From contig JAKAJO010000098.1 of assembly GCA_021813745.1 (NCBI GenBank), positions 19,537 to 83,536 of the forward strand: a DNA stretch of 64,000 bases, written 5' to 3'. The notes under the pieces are model-generated. The model searched no databases. It was not told the DNA's origin and saw only the letters and a list, made by a program, of their open reading frames with translations. The number at the start of each line of letters is the position of its first letter. The first letter of the stretch is position 1. Shown in pieces: positions 33,462 to 42,034 of the stretch. The position numbers and the translations under genes were made by a program. The DNA comes from Acidobacteriota bacterium. Its GTDB lineage: Bacteria > Acidobacteriota > Terriglobia > Terriglobales > Acidobacteriaceae.

Positions 33462-34001
33462 TCAGGCCGCGTTATCCAGCTCTTCTGTGTCGTACACCGG
33501 CTCGTCGTCCTCAATTTCAACGAAGGGTTCATCGTCCTCTTCCGACTCGTCCGGCGCAGCGGTGGGCGTGGCCGCCGGTGCAGGCAGATCGAAGAGGCTT
33601 GCGGTCTTCTGCGGCGCAGGCTTCACAGATTCGGCCGGCTTGACGGTTGCGACAGGCTGCGTGGTTTCCGTCTTCGGCGGCACTGTCTTTGTCGGTGTCT
33701 TCGACTTCGCGCGCGCCTCCGCCTGAGCCGCCTTGGAAGCCGCGTCCATCTCGGCCTTTGCCTTTTCCAGCGTGTTCTTCATCTGAAGATGGGAACCGAC
33801 AAAGCCGACGATGGTCGAGGACAACTCGGCGTCGAGATCTCCGGCAGTGCCGGTCACGCTGAGGGGGGTGGTGAGAGCGTCATTGTCGCCGTCTTTGAGC
33901 TTCTTCGGCACAATGTTCACCCGAATCTGGTCTGTCTCTACAAGAGTGACCGTCAGCAAAACCGCGCGGTCCCGCAGGACTGGTAGAAGTTCTTTGAACA
34001 T
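33462..34001 (-). CDS. PRTRC system protein E
   Basis: A 179-residue protein with the signature start MFKELLPVLRDRAVLLTVTL and RVNIVPKKLKDGD, known from PRTRC system protein E. The domain covers about residues 1-90. A Lys/Ala-rich helical stretch then leads to a Pro/Ala and acidic tail that includes ASLFDLP. GAGGAGGAACTTCC precedes ATG 34001. PRTRC genes (named for the ParB-related and ThiF-related members) form a conserved plasmid cassette of unknown mechanism. The tail is much longer than the folded part and is probably disordered. Confidence 0.85.
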   Translation of the reverse strand: MFKELLPVLRDRAVLLTVTLVETDQIRVNIVPKKLKDGDNDALTTPLSVTGTAGDLDAELSSTIVGFVGSHLQMKNTLEKAKAEMDAASKAAQAEARAKSKTPTKTVPPKTETTQPVATVKPAESVKPAPQKTASLFDLPAPAATPTAAPDESEEDDEPFVEIEDDEPVYDTEELDNAA

Positions 34002-34013
34002 GGAAGTTCCTCC

Positions 34014-34349
34014 TCATGGATTCTGATCTTTGGTTGCTGATCCACTTTTCCTGGGCTTCTTGAGTTCTGGATCATCCCATTGCATGGTGTAACGCTCCCC
34101 TAGCGTCAGGTTTTCGAGATAAGCCGCGGAATCGTTTTCTCGCTGCCATAGAAGGCGGTAGAGAGTATCGACCGCCGACTTCATCATGGCCTTCATCTCC
34201 TCGTCGGAGATGTGGAAAACATTCGGATTGCCGCAGCAAACAGCGCAGGGCTTTCCCGCGTGCAAGGCTTCGATAGGGCCGTTGCGAAAGGCCAACGCAA
34301 CCATCGCTTTCGCTTCGATAGCCAGGGTGTGGTCGAGGTTGATCTCCAT
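34014..34349 (-). CDS. Hypothetical small protein in the PRTRC operon
   Basis: A 111-residue protein starting at ATG 34349 with GGAGG six bases upstream. It contains GKPCAVCCGNPNVFH, a Cys-x2-Cys-Cys group that might bind zinc, followed by helices (EEMKAMMKSAVDTLYRLLWQ). It sits between ThiF and protein E with 12 bases to the latter, so it belongs to the operon. No family name was recognised. Confidence 0.7.
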   Translation of the reverse strand: MEINLDHTLAIEAKAMVALAFRNGPIEALHAGKPCAVCCGNPNVFHISDEEMKAMMKSAVDTLYRLLWQRENDSAAYLENLTLGERYTMQWDDPELKKPRKSGSATKDQNP

Positions 34350-34399
34350 GGACAGCCTCCGGTGCCATCCAACGATACACCCAGCTGAGAAATGGAATA

Positions 34400-35221
34400 T
34401 CAATCCCTCTTGGCAGACGTTGTCACTTGCCGGGCGCGTCTCTTCGTCTTCGACCAGAGTTGCGGATCGATGGGCAATGCGCTCATCTGGCTAGTCTGAG
34501 CGTTGAAAAAGCCGCCGTGGTGTGTGAGTCTTCCGTAGCGGAACAGGCGCGCCAGCATGGCCAGCGCGGCCGACGCAAGAGTCTGGTTGATAAAGGGCTC
34601 CTGGCGGTCCAGTGCCTGGACGGCGGAACAACTGGGTAACGGGTCTTCACCAGCCTCTGCGTTGATGATCTCGGGATACAACTCACTCACGGTTCGCAGG
34701 CGCCCAGCCTTCCTCCGGTTCCGCGCGTTGAGTGGTTGGCCGAGAACGAACTGGCCGCTGGCGGCATTGTTGCCGAGATCGAGCCAATATGCTGTGCGGT
34801 TCCTGGTGTTTGTCAAGGCCTGCGCGATGATGCTTCGTGCCGCCCGTGTGTCCACACAGCCGATCAGTAGATCGGGGGACGTGTCGTTGACCCGGTCCAA
34901 TGTCCGCTCGCCGAAGTATGCCGGCTCGGACCGCCACCGTGTGCCCCAGAACAAATTGATGCGATTGATCAGGACAGTCGCCTTGTTCTGCCCGATGTCT
35001 GATATCGAAAACGGCTGGCGGATGCAGTTGGTTTCGGAAACCGTGTCGGCATCCATCAGGACGACGTCAAGCCCGGCGAATCGTCCCCAGACGCGGAGCG
35101 CCTGATCGAGATACGGCATGCCCATCGTGATGGCGCTTCCCGTGCCTCCGGCTCCAACGACGAGAACGCGCACCGGCCTGCGCGCATCGGCGCGAAGGGA
35201 AAGTACGTGTTCAATGCGCAT
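34400..35221 (-). CDS. PRTRC system ThiF-family protein
   Basis: A 273-residue E1/ThiF-like protein. VRVLVVGAGGTGSAITMGMP is the nucleotide-binding Rossmann motif and DVVLMDADTVSETNCIRQPF the D-x-D-x-V-x3-N-x2-R-Q-x-F signature of the ThiF superfamily, in which a C-terminal carboxylate is adenylated. DLLIGCVDTRAARSII continues the fold. The PRTRC subfamily is assigned from neighbours. Start ATG 35221 overlaps the end of protein B. There is no obvious zinc Cys quartet. Its substrate is not known, and no ubiquitin-like partner was recognised in the window. Confidence 0.88.
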   Translation of the reverse strand: MRIEHVLSLRADARRPVRVLVVGAGGTGSAITMGMPYLDQALRVWGRFAGLDVVLMDADTVSETNCIRQPFSISDIGQNKATVLINRINLFWGTRWRSEPAYFGERTLDRVNDTSPDLLIGCVDTRAARSIIAQALTNTRNRTAYWLDLGNNAASGQFVLGQPLNARNRRKAGRLRTVSELYPEIINAEAGEDPLPSCSAVQALDRQEPFINQTLASAALAMLARLFRYGRLTHHGGFFNAQTSQMSALPIDPQLWSKTKRRARQVTTSAKRD

Positions 35222-35930
35222 GATGGCCCCGCTCTCCGCGCACGAATTGCTCGAGCGTCTGCGGCAACTGAATCAGCGTTTCTGATGGGAAGCACCGGCG
35301 TTTGCCCTTGAGCGATTCCCAAAGGCCCTCGAATCCGCCCTGGTGGCGCGTGAGGCGGCCGACGTTAGCGTGCGTAAACGCGCTCTCGTAGAATCCGCGC
35401 TCCCATGTCGGAATCGAAGTAACCGTTGCGCTATCCGGCCGGCGCATGGTGCCAGTGCAGACGCGCCCATCGTCCGAGAGATTCCAGAAAGGAGCTACGG
35501 CAAGAGTCGTCGTGGCTTGGGGCCGTTTGTTCACGGCAAGCGCCCGAATGCTCAACTCGCTGCTGGCTACCTTCCAAACCAGAGGCGGCTGCGGAAAGAT
35601 GCGGCCGTTCAAATCAGAGGCCTTGCCTTCGGCGTTCTCGTAGAACATCTGCCGGCGTCGCGCCGGAGTCCACCAGACGATCATGCGGTCGCCTTTGGCG
35701 AGAATGTTTGCCGGCAATACCTCGGCCTGGACGCTGCCACCGAGCGACTGCATCAGAGACTCGACGAACGCGAGGGTGAGCGGCTGCGCCGGCCCAAGCG
35801 TGGGTGGTCCGCTCTTCTGCGTTAATACGTCGTGTCTCGTGATGAAACTCGATTGACGGTCGCGGTAGACGAGCAGAGCCTCACGCAACTCGAAGCAGTG
35901 ATTCTGCCCGATCGAGAGATGGATCTGCAT
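35211..35930 (-). CDS. PRTRC system protein B
   Basis: A 239-residue protein starting at ATG 35930 (GGAGG six bases before). Features are SIGQNHCFELREALLVYRDR near the start, ILAKGDRMIVWWTPARRRQM, PQPPLVWKVASSELSIRALA and PFWNLSDDGRVCTGTMRRPD, which match PRTRC protein B. It is predicted to be soluble with several beta strands. The gene overlaps both neighbours: protein F by 50 bases at its start and ThiF by 11 at its end. Function in the cassette is unknown, and it is conserved next to ThiF in PRTRC loci. Confidence 0.85.
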   Translation of the reverse strand: MQIHLSIGQNHCFELREALLVYRDRQSSFITRHDVLTQKSGPPTLGPAQPLTLAFVESLMQSLGGSVQAEVLPANILAKGDRMIVWWTPARRRQMFYENAEGKASDLNGRIFPQPPLVWKVASSELSIRALAVNKRPQATTTLAVAPFWNLSDDGRVCTGTMRRPDSATVTSIPTWERGFYESAFTHANVGRLTRHQGGFEGLWESLKGKRRCFPSETLIQLPQTLEQFVRGERGHHAH

Positions 35931-36996
35931 GGTGAGCCTCCGAGGCGTGGATCCATTCAACAAGCGAAAACAATTCCGCGTTGATCTGAATGAAGCGCGC
36001 CACGATCCGCAGCGCGTTGCGCACCTCTGCCGGGTTGGCCGGCGAGAAGATGACGCAGAGCGCGGGCTCCGATGTTGCTTCGAGCATCGACTGGTTTTCT
36101 TCGTCGAAACAAGCCACGATGGCGTCCTGCTCCTTGAAGCAAACTAGCAGGCACGGTAATGGCGGCTGGTCGTAGTAGCCCTCTTCGAGGTACTCTCGCG
36201 ATTGCTTGAGGGGAAGTCGCGCCAGTTCCTGGATGCGGCGCAACCGGACAATCCAGTCCTTGAAGTGCCCGTTGCGATGCTGTCGCAGTAACGCCCGGTC
36301 GTGTGCCTTGCCTTCGCGGTGGTCGCGCTTCAAGGTCTTCCGGATGCACTCGGGCAAAGCCTTCTCGACCTCCGGGAATTCGTACTGGCCCTGGTTGTCC
36401 TCGTCGTCCTGTGCAGCCCATTCACGCATCTGCTCCTCGTACATCAGCGCGTCGTCATGGTTGTAGAGGCGCATGACCTTGTAGAGGGCGTATGTCAATG
36501 TCCAATAGAATGCCGCCCCGAGTCCCTCGGCCTCCGCTTCCATGGCTTCGATGGCAGGGCCGATCTTCAGATAGCCCGATCCGCTGCACTCGATCAGGAC
36601 GGCGAGCCTTCCGGAACCGAGTTGCACGTCGTCGCCGTACCGCTCCAGTGCATCCGTGACCAGAAGGTGATACTCGACATTGCGGGTCAGCAACTTGTCG
36701 CGCTCGGCACCGATTCCGCTCGCCATCGCGGTTTGCGCGAATCGGATCGCGCTGCCTTGAGCCAGGTTCGAGGTTTTCTGGTCGCCCAGTCCCTCGCGCA
36801 CCAGCGCGGCGCACAGCTCAAAAAGCAACTCGCGATTGGTTTCGTGGCTGTAATCGGTGCGAACGCCAACAAGGGATGGCAATGCTTGGCTGAAAGCAGG
36901 TGCCAGTGTAGCGATGCGGGCGGCGAGAGCCGTTCCGGCTCCGGCGGCAGCAAGATCTTCGCGGCGGCGCGGCCTGGAATCGAAAGTCATTCTCAT
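35881..36996 (-). CDS. PRTRC system protein F
   Basis: A 371-residue, mostly helical protein matching PRTRC protein F. Conspicuous parts are SSHETNRE-like YSHETNRELLFELCAALVRE, ALYKVMRLYNHDDALMYEEQ, an acidic linker after MREWAAQDDEDNQGQYEFPE, and Arg/Lys-rich helices near DWIVRLRRIQELARLP. The 3' end runs 50 bases into protein B, an unusually long overlap for this operon. It is the first gene on this side of the inserted HTH/PIN module. Protein C, normally near it, lies beyond that insertion at 38.4 kb. Confidence 0.85.
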   Translation of the reverse strand: MRMTFDSRPRRREDLAAAGAGTALAARIATLAPAFSQALPSLVGVRTDYSHETNRELLFELCAALVREGLGDQKTSNLAQGSAIRFAQTAMASGIGAERDKLLTRNVEYHLLVTDALERYGDDVQLGSGRLAVLIECSGSGYLKIGPAIEAMEAEAEGLGAAFYWTLTYALYKVMRLYNHDDALMYEEQMREWAAQDDEDNQGQYEFPEVEKALPECIRKTLKRDHREGKAHDRALLRQHRNGHFKDWIVRLRRIQELARLPLKQSREYLEEGYYDQPPLPCLLVCFKEQDAIVACFDEENQSMLEATSEPALCVIFSPANPAEVRNALRIVARFIQINAELFSLVEWIHASEAHHADPSLDRAESLLRVA

Positions 36997-37089
36997 GGGG
37001 TTCCCGCCTTTCTGACTGTCCTCGAAGGCTTGATAACGATCTGATTCAAAAGTGACTTATGGATGGATGAGCAATGCCTGGCTGCAAGT

Positions 37090-37127
37090 CGAGTATTTCG
37101 CATATTGCGAGTATTTCGAGTATATGC
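37090..37127. promoter_or_regulatory. Direct repeats upstream of the HTH/PIN module
   Basis: CGAGTATTTCG occurs at 37090-37100 and again at 37108-37118, with a partial third copy (CGAGTATATG) from 37117. The 18-base and 9-base spacings lie just before the antitoxin ATG at 37140. This would suit cooperative binding of the HTH antitoxin. Confidence 0.45.
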
Positions 37128-37139
37128 TATTCTTCTTGC

Positions 37140-37616
37140 ATGTCGTCTCCTGCTCTCAAACCGATTGCGCTCTCCCGTGCCGAGCAGCCTCCAGCACAAG
37201 CATTGGAACGTCTCCTGAACCGCGGGATGGACCGTGGGGCGCTGGCAGTCATCTCCTCTGCGGGGGATCGAATCGACCTCCCAGATCCTATCGTGGAAGT
37301 TCTCAGAACAGCCGTCGGCTACCTTTCTCACGGTCAGGCCGTCACGCTTATTCCGGACAATCAGGTGATCACAACGCAGCGGGCCGCGGATTTGCTCGGG
37401 CTTTCGCGTCCCTTTTTCATCAAGCTGCTGGATGCCGGCGCAATGGCTCATCACCGGGTAGGCAATCAACGGCGCGTTTACCTTCGCGATGTTCTCGCCT
37501 ATCGAAGAAAGCGCGATGCCGAGCGGGATGCGGCATTAGACCGACTTTCTCGCGATGCCTTTGAAGCCGGATTGTATGATCAGAACCGGATTCCCGAAGG
37601 CAGCTCCGACGAGTGA
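37140..37616 (+). CDS. Excisionase-type HTH protein, putative antitoxin
   Basis: A 158-residue protein starting at ATG 37140. The C-terminal half has a MerR/excisionase helix-turn-helix: TTQRAADLLGLSRPFFIKLL then MAHHRVGNQRRVYLRDVLAY (residues about 80-122). The N-terminal part is a separate helical region. It is followed by the PIN gene with a GTGA overlap, the common antitoxin/toxin layout of VapBC-like modules with excisionase-type antitoxins. Direct repeats upstream fit autoregulation. The module sits on the plus strand within the minus-strand PRTRC operon. Confidence 0.82.
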   Translation: MSSPALKPIALSRAEQPPAQALERLLNRGMDRGALAVISSAGDRIDLPDPIVEVLRTAVGYLSHGQAVTLIPDNQVITTQRAADLLGLSRPFFIKLLDAGAMAHHRVGNQRRVYLRDVLAYRRKRDAERDAALDRLSRDAFEAGLYDQNRIPEGSSDE

Positions 37617-38173
37617 AAGAACCTCGGATCGTTGTTCTCGATGCCTGCGTCCTCATCCCGATGCCGCTCGCCGATACATTGCTTCGGCTTGCGGCCCAGG
37701 GCCTCTATCAGCCCAAGTGGTCCGAGACAATCATGCTCGAAGTGAGCAGGACTCTTCGCGAGAGTTTTGGTCTTTCCGCCGCGAAAGCGCAGTATCGAAA
37801 GAAGGAAATCAGGCGTCATTTTCCAGAAGCCTGGGTCGAAGGCTTTGACAAGCTGATTCCGAAGATGACGAATCATCCCAAGGATCGTCATGTACTGGCT
37901 GCAGCGGTGCGGGCAAAAGCGCAAATCATTGTCACGTACAACGGCAAGGACTTCCCGCCTGCATCCCTTGCTCCGCATGCGATTACCGCGCTGGGTCCAT
38001 CGGCATTTCTCAAGGCCCTCTACGACAAATCGCCATCGGCAATAATTGAGACCTTACATCGACAGGCGGCGGCAATCAACCAATCGATGGATTATTTGCT
38101 CTCGCGCCTTCGCATCAATGCGCCGGTATTTGTCGAAAGGATCGAGAACGAGATGGGCGGAAAGCAAAGCTAA
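37613..38173 (+). CDS. PIN-domain ribonuclease toxin
   Basis: A 186-residue PIN-domain protein starting with GTG 37613 that overlaps the antitoxin stop. IVVLDACVLIPMPLADTLLR provides the first Asp, the middle has Glu residues (MLEVSRTLRESF), and HPKDRHVLAAAVRAKAQIIV and TYNGKDFP supply the D-x-H and later Asp of the four-acid metal site. The acid set seems intact. PIN toxins cleave tRNA or other RNA. The C-terminal 50 residues form an extra helical tail typical of the larger COG1569-like group. Confidence 0.87.
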   Translation: MKEPRIVVLDACVLIPMPLADTLLRLAAQGLYQPKWSETIMLEVSRTLRESFGLSAAKAQYRKKEIRRHFPEAWVEGFDKLIPKMTNHPKDRHVLAAAVRAKAQIIVTYNGKDFPPASLAPHAITALGPSAFLKALYDKSPSAIIETLHRQAAAINQSMDYLLSRLRINAPVFVERIENEMGGKQS

Positions 38174-38192
38174 TCGCGATCCAGCACAAACT

Positions 38193-38411
38193 TCAGGCGA
38201 GCGGTGGAAGCAGGTCCGGTGGCGCCGGCAAGAGAGTCCTGTCTGTCCCGGCATAGCGTCGAGTGGCTTCGGCTACGGCGTTCGATAGATCGCACGATTC
38301 TTTCGATTGGAGATGCCTCGCCAGAATCAGGTTGGCAGCGAGAGGAGCCTCGGCGGCTTTTGCCATGAACAAAGCAGCCAGCTTTTCTCTCGTCATTGAT
38401 CGCCGGGCCAC
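38193..38411 (-). CDS. Small protein downstream of PRTRC protein C
   Basis: A 72-residue protein beginning with GTG 38411, three bases after the protein C stop, or with ATG 38396. It is helical and alanine-rich (MTREKLAALFMAKAAEAPLA, ANLILARHLQSKESCDLSNA). It belongs to the same operon by spacing. No family was recognised. The end converges on the PIN toxin gene with 19 bases between. Confidence 0.5.
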   Translation of the reverse strand: MARRSMTREKLAALFMAKAAEAPLAANLILARHLQSKESCDLSNAVAEATRRYAGTDRTLLPAPPDLLPPLA

Positions 38412-38414
38412 GGC

Positions 38415-38627
38415 TCAACCCTTCGAGCCGATGGCGCGGCTGAAGGAATAACGGAGCGCGGCTCCGGTATCCTCTGGCCCGGTCAGTGTGGCTGTGGCAA
38501 TCTCCGGGTAGGTTGGCGTGAGCAAATCGCGGATTTCCTCGGCCGTCATCTGCGGAGCAGGATCGGGAATGCGCGTGCCATTGAAATAGAACTCGCGCGG
38601 CAAGGCTTCCACTTTCAGAGTGCTCAT
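38415..38627 (-). CDS. PRTRC system protein C
   Basis: A 70-residue protein, the usual size for PRTRC protein C, with the hallmark features FYFNGTRIPDPAPQMTAEEI, then LLTPTYPEIATATLTGPED and a final YSFSRAIGSKG. GGAGACGATCATC precedes ATG 38627. It has a small ubiquitin-like look: beta strands with a C-terminal Gly-x-x-Gly. Because the cassette also has an E1-like ThiF protein, protein C is an attractive candidate partner for activation. That link is inference. It is separated from protein F by the inserted HTH/PIN module. Confidence 0.88.
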   Translation of the reverse strand: MSTLKVEALPREFYFNGTRIPDPAPQMTAEEIRDLLTPTYPEIATATLTGPEDTGAALRYSFSRAIGSKG

Positions 38628-38689
38628 GATGATCGTCTCCTCGCTTGCCCCTGGTGGGCGTAGTGTTTGAGTTGGATTGTTTCTGGCCT

Positions 38690-39220
38690 TCAGAACAGGC
38701 TGGCCTGAATGGGAATTCTTTCGATCACAGGCGACGACGGTTCAACTACGGCTAAATCAGCGGTTGTCGCGCCGGCATCGTCCGTTCGATTGGCGGGAAT
38801 ACGATATTTGGTTTCCAAACGCCTGAGCGTCTCCATCTCGCTCGCGCGCTCCGCTTCGGCCACACGCAGTTGGTAGCCGGCCAGGTAGTTCCGCTTGCGC
38901 ACTTCCTGTTGAATGGCGCGCTCGACGTCGGAGAATGTGTACTCGGGATCGCCCCAGCAAGGCCATTTGAGCGTCTTCTCAAGGAAGCGCAACCGGTCCT
39001 GATCGGAGGTGAACCAGGTTTCGTAGAATGTGGCGCGATCGCAGTGCGCAATATGGCCGAAGCACATCGACAGGCGGTGATAGAAGTCTTTGGTGAAGAG
39101 GGTCTGCGCCCACTCGGACTCGATGAAGCGCAGAAAGTGATTCCCGAATTCGGCTTTGTCGGTCGCCGTCGAGAACCTGGTCGGCGTGAATTCGCCTGGG
39201 AGGAATGGTCCCTTCGGCAT
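38690..39220 (-). CDS. Hypothetical PRTRC-associated protein with C-terminal clamp-binding-like motif
   Basis: A 176-residue soluble protein of unknown family. The first 110 residues are rich in aromatic and charged residues (GNHFLRFIESEWAQTLFTKD, HIAHCDRATFYETWFTSDQD). A helical segment follows (EVRKRNYLAGYQLRVAEAER). The tail is flexible and ends exactly in IPIQASLF, resembling the Q-x-S-L-F clamp-binding pentapeptide. It is encoded just upstream of protein C. GGAGACATCTC precedes ATG 39220. A role in replication is suggested by the tail and neighbours. Confidence 0.75.
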   Translation of the reverse strand: MPKGPFLPGEFTPTRFSTATDKAEFGNHFLRFIESEWAQTLFTKDFYHRLSMCFGHIAHCDRATFYETWFTSDQDRLRFLEKTLKWPCWGDPEYTFSDVERAIQQEVRKRNYLAGYQLRVAEAERASEMETLRRLETKYRIPANRTDDAGATTADLAVVEPSSPVIERIPIQASLF

Positions 39221-39401
39221 GAGATGTCTCCGAAGACGCCCATGGCCAGCGATAGCTGTCCATGGGCGTTGCCTTGATTGCGAACCGGCGTTGACCGGCG
39301 CCGCTCGAAACTACTTCTCCCTGCTGGGAGAGTATCACTGTCGATTTTTCACGGGAAGAGAGATTTCGAAATGCAGACTCGATCAGGCCATGGAGAGGAA
39401 G

Positions 39402-39602
39402 CTAGTTCCTGTTCTTCCTGCCACTCCTTCGATTGGTTCTGCGCCTGCGCTTGAGTTCCCGGTGAAGGTCGGTCAGTTGATCGACGGTGTCGGCTCCGCT
39501 GATCTGGGCATCTTCTACTTTGCCGAGCCACGAAAACCGCTCTTCGAGTAATTGGAGCACCCAGTCGACAAAGGTCTGCGTTGGGCGATTCTTTGGACTC
39601 AC
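39402..39602 (-). CDS. Small basic protein downstream of the SNF2 helicase
   Basis: A 66-residue protein. I choose the GTG at 39602, which has GAGGT six bases upstream, rather than a TTG at 39647 without a site. It reads PTQTFVDWVLQLLEERFSWL and ends in a run of Arg/Lys, so it may bind nucleic acid. Its frame is the continuation of the helicase frame after that gene's stop codon. No family was recognised. Confidence 0.45.
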   Translation of the reverse strand: MSPKNRPTQTFVDWVLQLLEERFSWLGKVEDAQISGADTVDQLTDLHRELKRRRRTNRRSGRKNRN

Positions 39603-39659
39603 AAGATCACCTCGATCGTTGTTGTGAAATGGAAAGGAGATTTGCAATTCCGCGCATTC

Positions 39660-41960
39660 TCAACCGAAAAGGCTGAGCTGCACGGGAGCCGCCGTCGCTG
39701 GCCAGGGCGTGTTCTCGATTTCGGTCCTGACAGGTTCGGCCAGATGGATGCCGTCTCGATTTGAAGACGGACTGGCGACCGCGAACTCCGGCAGGTCGAG
39801 CAGAGAACCACTTTCCTCGATGACTGGAGGAGGAGCCTGAGGAACAACTTGGCCGCGTTCCTTTTCAAGGCTTCTCCAGATTGTGTCTGCGGATTCCCCG
39901 ACCCCGGCCTTTTCGACCAACTCGCGCGCCATCGCGCTCATCAGGTCTTCGTCGGCATCAAGCGCCATCAGGCCTTCGCCGGAGAACTTGCCCTCCAGCA
40001 TCAGCGCGACGAGCATCTTTTTGCCCATCAGCCGGAGGCAGGTCTCCTGCATCGTTCCCGAGTAGGTGACGAACTTCACCCGCACCGGATGGCGCTGGCC
40101 GATCCGCCACGAGCGCCGGCTGGCCTGCCGCAGCGTGTGCAGCGAATAGCCGGTCTCATAGAAGTAGAGCGTCGGAAAGGCCAAGAGATCCAACCCCGTC
40201 TCCACCAGCTTGGGATGACAGACGACGACCTCGACACCGGCCTGCAACTGGCGTTCGTACCAGTCTTCGCGCTTCTCCGTTGGGACTGAAGAGCGCAGCA
40301 CGGCAACCCGGAATCCAGCCTGGCGCAGAATCGTCTCCAGACGCAGCGTGACATCCTTCTCTCCGGTGTAGGTGGCATAGACTTGACAACGCCGGCCCTG
40401 ACGCAACTCCTCACTTACGTCGGAAATGAGCGCACGCTCTTTGGCAAAGAGTTGACCCTCGGAAAGATTGAAAGGCGTGGCGGCGAGAAACCGTACATAT
40501 TCGCGTGTCTGCGGATCGAAAGCCCGCGCCCAGATCGCATCGAATCCATATGGATGGTCCGGGTACAAGAGCAGAGTGTTGAGCAGAATGCTCATCAGGC
40601 TCTTGTTGCCGCGGTGCTGGCGCATCGCCGAGCGAATATCCTCCTCCAACTCCTCGTAGGCTTTGGCAAGATCGGAGTCCATCTCAACCGAGACGACGCT
40701 CTCGTCGTAGCGCGGCAGGTTGTCCGCGATGTCTTCAAGCGAAAGAAAGGCCGTCGTATTCATCAGAAACTTGCCAAACAGAAGCGGCGATGCTCCCGGC
40801 TTCCGTACCACCTGAATGGTCTTCTTCGTGGACCGCGAGCAGGCGTTGTCCTCCTTGCGGACCTTTTCGATGGTTTCGAGCACGCCGTACTGCTCCTGGA
40901 AGTCGCGCCGCCCCTGGCCGCCGTAGGCAAAGCCCTCGCTCGCCATCGCGTGCGGTTCCATGCGATAGAAGATGTTGAAGAGATCGTCGGCGTAGCCGCC
41001 CATCAGCGTTCCGGTCAGCGCGATCAGCTTGCGGGCCGCGCGTTCCAGCACGCCCAGCCCATTGCCCTGCGCTGTGTCCCCGGCCAACTGGTGCAGTTCG
41101 TCGGCAATGGCGAAATCGAACCAGCGTCGCATATAACGGCCCACAAATTCCATCGGCGCCATGCGCTGGATTCGATCACGGTCGGCCTGCCACAATGCCG
41201 AGTACCGCGTCGTTCCGTCCTGCGGCTGGGTCAGCGTCTCCGAGAGCTTCACCTTGTCTCCGAAGTCGAGATAGGTCAGCTTCTGCCGTTCGGAATCGAG
41301 GATGGCAGTACCAGTGTCGGGATTGACGACGCCGCCCAGGTTCGGCCCCGACTTCGCCTTGAGATAAACGTGCTCCCAAAAGTAGCCGAGCTTGCCTTTG
41401 TCCTTACCGGTGATGAAGAAGGCCGGCGCCGGACACTTCTTGCGCCACTCCCTGCGGCTCATCCGCCGCAGATCGGAGAGCGACAAGCGCATTCCGTCAT
41501 AAACGATCCGGCCCTTGCGCAGCTTGACCTCGCAGACGCCGTGCGCTTTCCTTGGATCACCGCCATTGCGCAAGTCTTCGATCAGAAATGCGCGGGCGCG
41601 CGGAATGGTCACCAGTACCTCGCGCGCCCATTTGTGCGTAATGTGCGAGGGGCACATCACCAGCGTCGTCGAAGGCCGTCCATCGGAAAGAACATGGATT
41701 GCGCCCAGCGCCATGTACGTCTTGCCCGCGCCGCACTCGGCCACGATCCGTGCCGCCTTGGCCTTGCGCAGATACTTTGCCGTCCCGGTAATTGCCAGCG
41801 CCTGCGCCGGAAGCGCCTTGCGCAGCAGCGTCGCGATGCGCGGGGCAACGGCATCGGTTGTGTTCTGCAAAGGGGGGAAGGTACTGAGGATGCGCGATCC
41901 CAATTCGTTGGCGTTCGCGCGCAGGTAAGAAGCAATATCAACTAGGCTCTCTTGGCTCAT
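39660..41960 (-). CDS. SNF2-like superfamily 2 helicase with C-terminal clamp-binding motif
   Basis: A 766-residue helicase/translocase. Motif I is IVAECGAGKTYMALGAIHVL (about residues 73-92), Ia TLVMCPSHITHKW, motif II FAIADELHQLAG (DELH) and motif III LIALTGTLMGGYADD. In the C-terminal RecA domain, VYATYTGEKD, VVVCHPKLVETGLDLLAFPT and RQASRRSWRIGQRHPVRV are motifs IV-VI, including the SNF2-type R-x-x-R-x-G-Q. The last residues are PVQLSLFG, a near-perfect beta-clamp-binding pentapeptide QLSLF. In PRTRC loci a helicase of this sort is a standard partner. It probably remodels or unwinds element DNA at replication forks. Confidence 0.88.
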   Translation of the reverse strand: MSQESLVDIASYLRANANELGSRILSTFPPLQNTTDAVAPRIATLLRKALPAQALAITGTAKYLRKAKAARIVAECGAGKTYMALGAIHVLSDGRPSTTLVMCPSHITHKWAREVLVTIPRARAFLIEDLRNGGDPRKAHGVCEVKLRKGRIVYDGMRLSLSDLRRMSRREWRKKCPAPAFFITGKDKGKLGYFWEHVYLKAKSGPNLGGVVNPDTGTAILDSERQKLTYLDFGDKVKLSETLTQPQDGTTRYSALWQADRDRIQRMAPMEFVGRYMRRWFDFAIADELHQLAGDTAQGNGLGVLERAARKLIALTGTLMGGYADDLFNIFYRMEPHAMASEGFAYGGQGRRDFQEQYGVLETIEKVRKEDNACSRSTKKTIQVVRKPGASPLLFGKFLMNTTAFLSLEDIADNLPRYDESVVSVEMDSDLAKAYEELEEDIRSAMRQHRGNKSLMSILLNTLLLYPDHPYGFDAIWARAFDPQTREYVRFLAATPFNLSEGQLFAKERALISDVSEELRQGRRCQVYATYTGEKDVTLRLETILRQAGFRVAVLRSSVPTEKREDWYERQLQAGVEVVVCHPKLVETGLDLLAFPTLYFYETGYSLHTLRQASRRSWRIGQRHPVRVKFVTYSGTMQETCLRLMGKKMLVALMLEGKFSGEGLMALDADEDLMSAMARELVEKAGVGESADTIWRSLEKERGQVVPQAPPPVIEESGSLLDLPEFAVASPSSNRDGIHLAEPVRTEIENTPWPATAAPVQLSLFG

Positions 41961-42034
41961 GCATGGAACCTCATGGCGGGTCTATGGAGCGGAATCAAGC
42001 ACGGAATTGTTCTGAAAGCGATTCGGCCGGAGAT

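Noticed and set aside
40383..41945. 520-codon plus-strand frame
   Set aside because: It is the antisense shadow of the SNF2-like helicase; no start signal or recognisable domain.
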